From an uncultured Halieaceae bacterium (GTDB taxonomy: Bacteria; Pseudomonadota; Gammaproteobacteria; Pseudomonadales; Halieaceae), in assembly GCA_913048495.1 (NCBI GenBank), contig CAJWWA010000006.1, positions 1 through 34,106 on the forward strand: 34,106 nt of DNA. The letters are read 5' to 3'. The position numbers and the translations under genes are program-made. Of this stretch, positions 1 to 10,000 are shown one piece after another. The notes under the pieces are model-generated. The model was not told the DNA's origin and did not search any database. It was given only the letters and a program-made list of their open reading frames with translations. The stretch's first letter is position 1; each line of letters starts with the position of its first letter.

Positions 1-268
1 GGTCGAGCTGGGCCGCCGGCAGGGTGAATGGCTGCTCGTCATCCAGGCGGATCTCCACCGGAGTGTCAGGTGACAGCTCAAGCGTGCCTTGGGGTGTGTG
101 CAGCACCACACTTCGATGGTCCGCGGACATCTCGGCGCGCAGGGTCGTTGACGGCATGGCGAGCGACAGCGCGATGAAGCCCAGCGCTGCCAGGATGACC
201 GTGACAGCCGCGAGGCGCGCCAGATGATAGCTTCCCGGCAGGCGCAGCCGGTGTTCAGATCCTGACAT
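1..268 (-). CDS. Partial N-terminus of a single-TM membrane or secreted protein (continues beyond the window)
   Basis: Open reverse frame from ATG at 268 to window edge: MSGSEHRLRLPGSYHLARLAAVTVILAALGFIALSLAMPSTTLRAEMSADHRSVVLHTPQGTLELSPD...; one hydrophobic segment; absent from ORF track because it is truncated. Confidence 0.6.
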   Translation of the reverse strand, partial: MSGSEHRLRLPGSYHLARLAAVTVILAALGFIALSLAMPSTTLRAEMSADHRSVVLHTPQGTLELSPDTPVEIRLDDEQPFTLPAAQLD

Positions 269-399
269 GGTCCCCTTTGAGTCCCCCAGAAACGGCCTGG
301 GCCGCGCCCCTCGCGCAGCCTGCCGTTCGATCCCGGGTGGCATAATGCCTCAAACCGTCGGCAAGGCGAGGGGGTAAGGGGCGGATATCCCGACCGAAT

Positions 400-972
400 T
401 CAGTCTTCGTTGAAGCTGTAGGGTGAGGCGCGCAGCATGTGGGCGTCGAGAACGAGCTTCCGGTTCATGGGCGGGAAGGCGCGCTGGGCGCAGTCTTCCC
501 GGTCGCACAGGCGGCAGGTGATGCCGACGGCCGCCGGTTTGATGCCGGCCACGGCGTCGGCATGGACGATCTTCGGCGCGTGCTCGAGGGCGCATCCCAG
601 CGCGATGGCATGGACGACCGGCGGTTGTCCGGCCGGGGCGGGCGATGGCTGGCCGCGGGCGAGGGAGAGCATCGCCGTGCCGTCGGGCAGTTCGAATGTC
701 TGGGCGATCAGGCGCTCGGGCGTGTGCAGTTCGAGATGATCCTCGAGGCGGGTGCCGGCGTCGCCTAGAAGGCCGTCGAAGACCCAGCGCATGGTGAAAA
801 CCGTGGGCCCGGCGTCGACCCCGAGGCCGGCCACCGCTACCCGGCGCATCTTGCCGCCCGGCGCATCGCCGCGCTCCACGACGGTGACCGCGCGCCCGGC
901 CCGGGCGAGGTCGATGGCGGCGGCGAGCCCGCCCACCCCGGCGCCGATGACGACCACCCGCTGCTCGCTCAC
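400..972 (-). CDS. Chimeric ORF: N-terminal CrtI/CrtD-like FAD desaturase fragment fused to ScfR/DUF2083 C-terminal Cys-rich tail
   Basis: GTG start at 972; N-term VVVIGAGVGGLAAAIDLARAGRAVTVVERGDAPGGKMR (Rossmann/FAD motif); C-term ALGCALEHAPKIVHAD...GITCRLCDREDCAQRAFPP, typical of short-chain fatty acyl regulator (DUF2083) C-termini; only 190 aa. Confidence 0.75.
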   Translation of the reverse strand: MSEQRVVVIGAGVGGLAAAIDLARAGRAVTVVERGDAPGGKMRRVAVAGLGVDAGPTVFTMRWVFDGLLGDAGTRLEDHLELHTPERLIAQTFELPDGTAMLSLARGQPSPAPAGQPPVVHAIALGCALEHAPKIVHADAVAGIKPAAVGITCRLCDREDCAQRAFPPMNRKLVLDAHMLRASPYSFNED

Positions 973-982
973 GGGGCTGTCC

Positions 983-1834
983 TCAGCCGTTGCCGGCGGT
1001 GACGAACCAGGTGGCGCCGGGCAGGCTGATGCGGCCGTCCGCAAAATGCGGTGCCAGCGCTTCGGCAGCGCTGTCGTAAACAAGCTGCCGGACCGCATCG
1101 TCCTCCTCGGCGAGGAGGCGGCCCACGGGACCGATGTTCAGCATTTCCCGGGTGGTCCTTGCGAGATCGCCGCCGCTGCCCCAGCCCATGGTCACGTCCC
1201 GGTGTTCGATCGTGACGTCGCCGAAGCCCGCCGCCTCGAGGATGCCCGCCAGGCGCTCCCGGTCCGCGAAGGCGAAGGGCCCGGGGGCGTGCGGATCGGG
1301 CGCGGGGGGCGGCGGCAGGTGCTCGAGCGCGGCCTTGAGCGGCACGGCTACCCAGGGGTTGTCCTGCAATCGCTGCCAGCAGCAGAACGCCATGCGCCCG
1401 CCCGGCGCAAGCGCCGCGCGCAGGTTGCGGAAGGCGCCGACGGGGTCGTCGAAGAACATGACGCCGAAGCGGGAGAAGAGGAAATCCCAGGCACCGGGCT
1501 CGAAGGCGTGTTCCGAGGCGTCGGCCTGCAGAAAATCCACCGCCACCGGCAGTTCGCCGGCGTCGGCCAGGCGCTGCTGCGCGACGGCCAGCAGCGGTGC
1601 GGAGACGTCGATCCCGAGCACGCGGGCACCCGCGCCGAGCCGGTCGGCCAGCATCAGGGTCTCGCTGCCGCCGCCGCAGCCCACGTCGAGTACCCGCGTC
1701 GCCCCGGCGGGGTCGCAGTGATCGAGGAGGGCCCGGGCGATGGGACCGAGCATGGCGGCCATCATGTGGTCCTTCTCGGCCCATTTCCGGCCCGCATCAC
1801 CGTTCCAGTAGGCGATCTGTTCCTCGTTGCTCAT
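983..1834 (-). CDS. Class I SAM-dependent methyltransferase
   Basis: 283 aa; motif I VLDVGCGGGSETLMLADRL, LGIDVSAPLLAVAQQRL. Confidence 0.88.
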   Translation of the reverse strand: MSNEEQIAYWNGDAGRKWAEKDHMMAAMLGPIARALLDHCDPAGATRVLDVGCGGGSETLMLADRLGAGARVLGIDVSAPLLAVAQQRLADAGELPVAVDFLQADASEHAFEPGAWDFLFSRFGVMFFDDPVGAFRNLRAALAPGGRMAFCCWQRLQDNPWVAVPLKAALEHLPPPPAPDPHAPGPFAFADRERLAGILEAAGFGDVTIEHRDVTMGWGSGGDLARTTREMLNIGPVGRLLAEEDDAVRQLVYDSAAEALAPHFADGRISLPGATWFVTAGNG

Positions 1835-1885
1835 GGCGGTGGTCTTCCTGTTACCTGGTGTCCTGTCGGCTGTGCGGCGTCGCGC

Positions 1886-3469
<1,584 letters not shown>

Positions 3470-3474
3470 GGCGG

Positions 3475-4356
3475 CTAGTCCTTCGCCCCGCGCACGTCCA
3501 GCGCATCGCGCAGGCCGTCGCCGAGGAAATTGAGGGAGAAGAGGGTCAGCGTCAGCGCCGCGCCCGGGAAGATCAGCAGCCAGGGATACTCCTCCATGGT
3601 CTCGGCGCCGTAGGAGATGAGCAGCCCCCAGGAGGTCTGCGGCGGCTGGATGCCAAGGCCGAGGAAGGACAGGAAGGCCTCGAGCAGCATGACCTGGGGA
3701 ATGGTCAGCGTGGTGTAGACGATGATCGGGCCGAGGGCGTTGGGCACGAGGTGCTTGCGGATGATCGTCGTGGTCGGCAGGCCGATGGAGATCGCCGCCT
3801 CCACGAACTCCTGCTGGCGCAGGCTCTGCACCTGGCCGCGCATGATGCGCGCCATGGTCAGCCACTCGACGGCGCCGATGGCGAGAAACAGCAGCAGCAC
3901 GTTGCGCCCGAACACCACCATCAGCAGCACGATGAAAATCATGAACGGCAGGGCGTAGAGAATGTCCACGAGGCGCATCATCACCGCGTCCACCTTGCCG
4001 CCGGCATAGCCGGCGATGGCGCCCCAGGTGACGCCGATGAGCAGGGCGACGGCCGTGGCCACAAAGCCCACGGCGAGGGAGATGCGGCCGCCGTAGAGAA
4101 TCTGCGTGAGCAGGTCCCGCCCGAAGACGTCCGTGCCGAGCCAGTGGGCGGCGGAGGGCGGCGTGGCGCCGAGATCCAGGTTCTGCGCGTCGTAGGCGTA
4201 GGGCGCCACCCAGGGGGTGAACAGGGCGAGGAGGATCAACACGACCATCACCACCAGGCCGAAGACCGCCAGCCGGTTGCGGCGCAGCCGGACCCAGGCG
4301 TCCTGCCAGAGGGAGGTGCCGGCCTCGGCCTGCTGCAGCGCGCCGGCGTCGCTCAT
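3475..4356 (-). CDS. Peptide ABC transporter permease, OppC/DppC-like
   Basis: MSDAGALQQAEAGTSLWQDAWVRLRRNRLAVFGLVVMV..., LGTDVFGRDLLTQILYGGRISLAVG signature; 4-nt ATGA overlap with upstream gene. Confidence 0.93.
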   Translation of the reverse strand: MSDAGALQQAEAGTSLWQDAWVRLRRNRLAVFGLVVMVVLILLALFTPWVAPYAYDAQNLDLGATPPSAAHWLGTDVFGRDLLTQILYGGRISLAVGFVATAVALLIGVTWGAIAGYAGGKVDAVMMRLVDILYALPFMIFIVLLMVVFGRNVLLLFLAIGAVEWLTMARIMRGQVQSLRQQEFVEAAISIGLPTTTIIRKHLVPNALGPIIVYTTLTIPQVMLLEAFLSFLGLGIQPPQTSWGLLISYGAETMEEYPWLLIFPGAALTLTLFSLNFLGDGLRDALDVRGAKD

Positions 4357-5288
4357 CGGCTGCCCCCGAACTGGTGCCGCAGCCGCGGGTTCAGCCAGGC
4401 CGCGAGGATGTCCGAGGCGAGGTTGAAGAGCACGATCAGCGTCGACAGGAACACCGTGGTGCCGAGGATCATCGTGTAGTCCCGGTTGAAGGCGGCCTGC
4501 ACGTAGAAGCGACCGAGGCCCGGAATCTGGAAGATCGTCTCGACCACGAAGGAGCCTGCAAGGAGGCCGGCGAAGGCCGGGCCGAGGAAGGCCACCACGG
4601 GGATCATGCCGCCGCGCAGGGCGTGCTTCACCACCACCTGCCACTCGGGCAGGCCCTTCGCCCGGGCGGTGCGGATGTAGTCCTGGTTCAGTACCTCGAG
4701 CATGCCGGCGCGGGACAGGCGCGCGATGTAGGCGGCATAGGCGGCGCCCAGGGTGATGCTGGGCAGCAGCTTGTCGCCCGGGATATCACCCCAGCCCGAG
4801 ACCGGCAGCCACTCCAGGTGGATGCCGAACACCAGTACCAGCAGGGGGCCGAGGAGAAAGGTCGGCATGCAGATCCCGATCATCGCCGCGGCCATGGGCA
4901 GGTAGTCCTGCGCCGTGTTCGGTTTCAGCGAGGCGAAGATACCGGCGCTGCCGCCGATGAGCACCGCCACCAGCAGGGCGTAGAGGCCGAGCTCGGCGGT
5001 GACCGGCAGCCCTGCGGCAATCAGCTCGTTGACGCTGCGGCCGGGGTATTTGAAGGAGGGGCCGAGATCCCCCTGGGCCAGGTCACCGAGGTAGGCGGTG
5101 TATTGCTGCACGAGCGGCAGGTCCAGGCGGTACTGGCGCTCGAGGGCCGCCTTGACCTCCGGCAGCACCGCCTTCTCACTGTCGAAGGGGCCGCCGGGGG
5201 CGACCCGGACGAGGAAAAAGGTCACGGTGATCACGGCGAGGATCACCGGTATCGCCTGCAGCAGCCGAAGGGCGATAAAGCGGCCCAT
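4353..5288 (-). CDS. Peptide ABC transporter permease, OppB/DppB-like
   Basis: MGRFIALRLLQAIPVILAVITVTFFLVRVAPGGPF..., ARLSRAGMLEVLNQDYIRTARAKGL. Confidence 0.93.
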   Translation of the reverse strand: MGRFIALRLLQAIPVILAVITVTFFLVRVAPGGPFDSEKAVLPEVKAALERQYRLDLPLVQQYTAYLGDLAQGDLGPSFKYPGRSVNELIAAGLPVTAELGLYALLVAVLIGGSAGIFASLKPNTAQDYLPMAAAMIGICMPTFLLGPLLVLVFGIHLEWLPVSGWGDIPGDKLLPSITLGAAYAAYIARLSRAGMLEVLNQDYIRTARAKGLPEWQVVVKHALRGGMIPVVAFLGPAFAGLLAGSFVVETIFQIPGLGRFYVQAAFNRDYTMILGTTVFLSTLIVLFNLASDILAAWLNPRLRHQFGGSR

Positions 5289-5289
5289 G

Positions 5290-6936
5290 CTAGCGCGCCT
5301 CCCCGTCTGCCTGCTGCCAATCCGGATCCAGCCAGACATAGCGCAGGTTCAGCGAATCCATCAGGTTCGCGGGCAGCCCCTTCACGCTCGGATGCACGAG
5401 ATGGCGGCTGGTGTAGGTGTAGATCGGGATGATCGGCATCTGCTCCATGAGCATCCGCTCCGCCTCGCGGAAGATCGCGTAGCGCGCCTCGCGGCTCCGG
5501 GCCTGCGGTGCCTTGTTCAGGATGAGGTCATCGTAGACGGCGCTTTTGAAGCCGGTGTTGTTGTTGCCGCCTTCGCTCAGGTAGAGGTCGAGGAAGTTGT
5601 TCGGGTCCACGTAGTCGCCGATCCAGCCGCGGCGGGCGATGTCGAAGTTCATGGTGCTCACCGAATCGAGGTAGACCTTCCATTCCTGGTTGGCGATGGT
5701 GACCTCGATATTGAGTTCGTCCTTCCACATCTGCTGCACGGCGACGGCGATCTTCCGGTGCGCCTCCTGGGTGTTGTAGATGAGCTCCACACCGGGCCAG
5801 CCTTCGCCGTCCGGGTAGCCGGCCTCGGCGAGCAGGCGCCGGGCGGCCGCCGGATCATAGTCGAAGACCTGCGGCGGCTCGTAGCCCAGCGTGCCGGGCG
5901 GGGTGATGCTGTAGGCGGGCACCACGGAGCCCTGCATCACGGTGTTCGACAGCGTGGCCCGGTCCACGGCCATGGACAGGGCCTGGCGCACGCGCACGTC
6001 ATCCAGCGGCGGCCGCGTCGTGTTAACCAGGTAGAAATAGGTGCCTAGGTAGGGGGCCTGGACGTAGGGCGAGTCGTCCATGGCCTGGTAGACGGGAATC
6101 TTGTCCAGCGGCAGGGACTGGGTGTAGTGCAGCGCCCCGGCACGGAACATCCGCTCCTCGCTGACCAGGTTCTCCGTGGGGTAGAAGACGACGCCGTTGA
6201 GCCGAACCCGCGCGCGGTCCCAGTAGCTGTCGCTCCTGGCCATGCGGATGCGACGGTTGAGCTTCCACTCGGTGAGCACGAAGGGACCGTTGCCGACGAT
6301 GTTCTCGACCCGGGTCCAGCGGGTGAAGCGATCCGTCATTTTGCCGTGGGCCAGGATGGTTTCCGGGTGAACCGCGAAGGTGCTGTAGTGGTCCATGAGC
6401 TGGATGAAGTAGGGCGTGGGCTCCGTGAGCGTGACTTCCAGCGTCAGCGGGTCCAGCGCCTTGACGCCGACCTCGCTGAAGTCCGCCAGCTTGCCCGTGG
6501 CGAAGGCCTCGGCATTTTTCACCGGGTAGAGCATGTAGGCGTAGAGGTTGCCCATCTCCGGGTGCAGGGCCCGCTTCCAGGACCATACGTACTGCTCTGC
6601 CGTGATCGGGTCGCCGTTGGACCAGCGGGCATCCTCCCGGATATGGAAGGTCACCACGCGGCCGTCCTCGCTCACGTCCCAGGATTCGGCGACGCCCGGC
6701 TCCGGTTCCAGCGTGTAGGGGTTCTTGACCGCCAGGCCCTCGAACAGGGCGCGGATCAGGTGGTTTTCCGGTACGCCGGTGACCACGTGCGGGTCGAGCC
6801 CCTGCGGTTCGCTGCCGTTGCCGTAGTGGAGGATGCCCTCGCGGTTGCCCCGCTCGACGTTGGTCTCGCCGCCGCCGCAGGCGGTGAGGGCAAGCAGGAG
6901 GGCGCTTAAGACGGCTGTGAGCAGGGTTCGGGGCAA
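5290..6936 (-). CDS. Peptide ABC transporter substrate-binding lipoprotein, OppA-like (SBP family 5)
   Basis: Signal peptide with lipobox ...LLLALTACGGG; GSEPQGLDPHVVTGVPE, IREDARWSNGDPITAEQYVWSWKRALHPE; likely TTG start near 6936 (ORF opens at 7023). Confidence 0.9.
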   Translation of the reverse strand: MPRTLLTAVLSALLLALTACGGGETNVERGNREGILHYGNGSEPQGLDPHVVTGVPENHLIRALFEGLAVKNPYTLEPEPGVAESWDVSEDGRVVTFHIREDARWSNGDPITAEQYVWSWKRALHPEMGNLYAYMLYPVKNAEAFATGKLADFSEVGVKALDPLTLEVTLTEPTPYFIQLMDHYSTFAVHPETILAHGKMTDRFTRWTRVENIVGNGPFVLTEWKLNRRIRMARSDSYWDRARVRLNGVVFYPTENLVSEERMFRAGALHYTQSLPLDKIPVYQAMDDSPYVQAPYLGTYFYLVNTTRPPLDDVRVRQALSMAVDRATLSNTVMQGSVVPAYSITPPGTLGYEPPQVFDYDPAAARRLLAEAGYPDGEGWPGVELIYNTQEAHRKIAVAVQQMWKDELNIEVTIANQEWKVYLDSVSTMNFDIARRGWIGDYVDPNNFLDLYLSEGGNNNTGFKSAVYDDLILNKAPQARSREARYAIFREAERMLMEQMPIIPIYTYTSRHLVHPSVKGLPANLMDSLNLRYVWLDPDWQQADGEAR

Positions 6937-7030
6937 GTCGACATGCCAATACCGGCGGACCAGCCGGCAGTATACGTAACTCGCCGGGGGTGCCCAACCG
7001 CTCCCGGGCCCGCTTCGGAGCACCGCCAGG

Positions 7031-7068
7031 AAAAAACAAACCCCGCGCCGGTCGCCCGGCGCAGGGTT
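7031..7068 (-). terminator. Rho-independent terminator of the giant adhesin gene
   Basis: Minus-strand AACCCTGCGCCGGGCGACCGGCGCGGGGTTTGTTTTTT: GC-rich hairpin followed by T-run, just after the stop at 7087. Confidence 0.88.
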
Positions 7069-7086
7069 GGAGACGGCCCGGGCCGC

Positions 7087-10000
7087 CTACTGGTCGACGT
7101 TCAGCTTGCCGGCGTCGATCATGGCCTGGATCGCATCGTTGCCTTCCAGCCCGCCGAGCAGGTCGACACCCTCGAAGGTGATGGTCTGGTCGACCGCGGC
7201 CGCGCCGCCCGCCTCGCCGGCGAAGCCACCGGACTTGCTGACCTGGACGATGGTGTTCGCGCCATCGAAGCTGGCCTGCAGGTAGGCGTCGATGCTTTCG
7301 GCGCCGTCGGCCTCGGGGAGGAGGTCGGCCACGTTGATCGCGAAGCTCGTGTCTTCCGCGATGGTGACCTCGCCGTCTTCCCAGGTGACCTCGGACTGGC
7401 CGAAGATCTTCACGTCGCCATCGGCGGCCTCGGCGGCCTCGCTGTCGTCGCGATAGGTGAGCGCGATGCTCTCCACGCCGAGATCATCGAGGGAGACCAG
7501 TTCACCGGCGTCGGTGACGCCGTCGCTGTCGGCGTCCCGCCAGACCGCGAACTGGCTCCAGGCGTCATCTCCGGCATCCAGCAGCTGGTTCTGGTTGCTG
7601 TCGAAGACCTCGGCCACGGCTTCCATGTCCGTTTCGGCGCTGTCGCTCCACTCGGTGAACACGTACTCGCGGGTCTCATCGACGGTGCCGGAGTCGTTGG
7701 CGTCGACGACCAGCAGGCCGTCGTCGCCGGCGACCCAGGCGGTGTTGACCGACTCGCCGGTGGCCTGGTCCGTGAACACCACGCCGGCGTCGCGGGACAG
7801 GTACTCGACACCGTCGCCGTCGAGGTCGAGGGCGATCGGGGTCTGGTTGGCAACCTCGTTGAGGTTGATGGTCAGGCTCGATGCGGACCGGTCCCCATCC
7901 TTGTCGACCACGAAGAAGTCGAAGGTCTCCGTCTCGTTGCCCGAGAAGGCATCCCGCGCGTCGCGGTCCATCAGGTAGGTCCAGCTGCCGTCCGCCTGCA
8001 CGGTGAGAACACCATAGGTGCCCTGCACCTCACCGCCGCTCTCGCCCTGCCAGGCCACCGCGTCGTCACCGGGGCCGTCGGCACCGAAGATCGATCCGGC
8101 GATCTGTCCGCCCGCGCTCGGCAGGTCATCAGTGGACAGCAGCCGCGCCTGCAGTGTGAACGTGTTGGCCTCGCCCTCTTCGGTGAAGACCTGGTTCACC
8201 GGGTCGCCGCTGCCGTCGCGGAAGCCGTCGATCTGCAGGACGTAGGTCCGCTCTCCCACCGTGATTTCCTGCTGCATGTTGCCGGCACCGGCGATGCTCG
8301 CAGAGAAGCTGGTGATGGTGATGATGTCGTCGGGGTTGGCACCGCTGTTCGGCGTCTCGTTGTGATCGATCTCGACGACGATGTCGACCGTGGTGGCCTG
8401 ACCGTCGATGACGATGTCGAAGCTCACCTCCAGGTCCGTGTTGTCCAGGGTCCCCCCGTTGAGATTGATGGGGAAGTTGTTGTGGGTGAAGGTACCCAGG
8501 TCAAACGCCGAGTCCAGGACGACCGGCGAGTCGCTCAGGCTGAAATCATAGCCGGAGCGGCCGCCGCCGCTGGACGCGGGCGTACCCCACTCCAGCTGAA
8601 TAAAACCGTCGCCGCTGGAGTCGTTGTCGGTGATATCGACATTGCCGCCGTTGACGTTGTCCCAGGCAGCCGCGACGTTTGTAACTTCAACGGTGCTGAC
8701 CGGGACCTCGAGATCGACGACAACCGGGCCGGGCGCCGTCGGGGCATCGTCCTGAAAGCCCAGCTTCAGCCCGATATCCAGGGACGCCTCGGCCGTGTCG
8801 CCGTCTCCGTCGGTGATCGTCTGCACGAGGTTGATGGCCCCCGCGTCGATGTAGGTGATCTCGTCGCTGTCGTTCGTGTCCGGGTGCTGCACGGCGCGGG
8901 CCTGGGTGAGAGTGACCTCGCCGTTGGCATCCACGGCCACGCGGAAGACTTCCTCGCCGCTGCCGTCCACCCGGCCGACGACATCGTCGCCGTCCAGGGT
9001 GAGGTGGACGGCGGTGCCCGTCGCCGTATCCACCAGGCCGCTCGCCGTACTGCCCACCGACAGGCTGAAGACCCGGCTGTCTGTCGCGCCCTGGCCATCG
9101 GCACCGAACTCGTTGCTGAACGCGGCGGCGAAGTTCGCCGTGTCGCTTTCGACGATGTTCGCCTCATCGATGACCAGGTCGCCAGTGAACTGGCCGTCCA
9201 GCTGGACGCTCGGGACGTCGTCGACAACCTCGAAGTTCACCGTGCCGGCCGCACTGGACCCGTCGGCTTCTGCCGCGATCACCTCGATGCTGCCGAGCGA
9301 CAGCATGTTCTCACCGTCGGCACTGGCATGGGTAACGTTGTCCGCAAGCTGCATGGCGACCGTTGCCGTGCCTGCCGCCAGGTTCGGCGTCAGCGTCAGC
9401 GTGACGGCGGTGGCGCCGCCGACCTGGCCGACGACTTCCGTATCGCTGTTACGCACCCAGGTGATCTCGCCGCCGTTGTCGTCGAGGCCCGTGAGCGTAG
9501 TGCCGAAGGCCATGCTGTCCAGCGCGTCGGTACCGAGCGTGAAGGACACGGTGTCCGTGGCGGAATCGGTGATGCTGTCCTCGTCAGTGGTCAGCGTAAT
9601 CACATCGCCTCCACCCGGCCCCTGGCCATCGGTGATGGCGATGGTGTGGTCGTCGGATGCGACGTCGCCGTCGTTATCCGTGACCTCGACGCTGAAAGTG
9701 AGGCTTCCCGTGGAGTGCAGGGCGTCGGCGGGCGCAAAGGTCCAGGTGCCGTCGCCGGCCACGTTGAGCGTCCCTTCCGCGAGGACGATGTCCTCGCCCA
9801 GGTCATACTGGTCACCGCCCACGAGCACCTTGATGCTGGCCGCCCCGTCGGCGCCGTAGCTGCTGTCGTCCCAGCTGCCGCCGATCGGCGCCGCGCCTTC
9901 GACCACGCTGCTGGCGCCGTCGACCGTCATGGCCGGCAGGTCATCGACGATGTTGATGTTGATGAAGCCCGTTGCCGAGTCGCCGTCGTCGTCGCTGACG

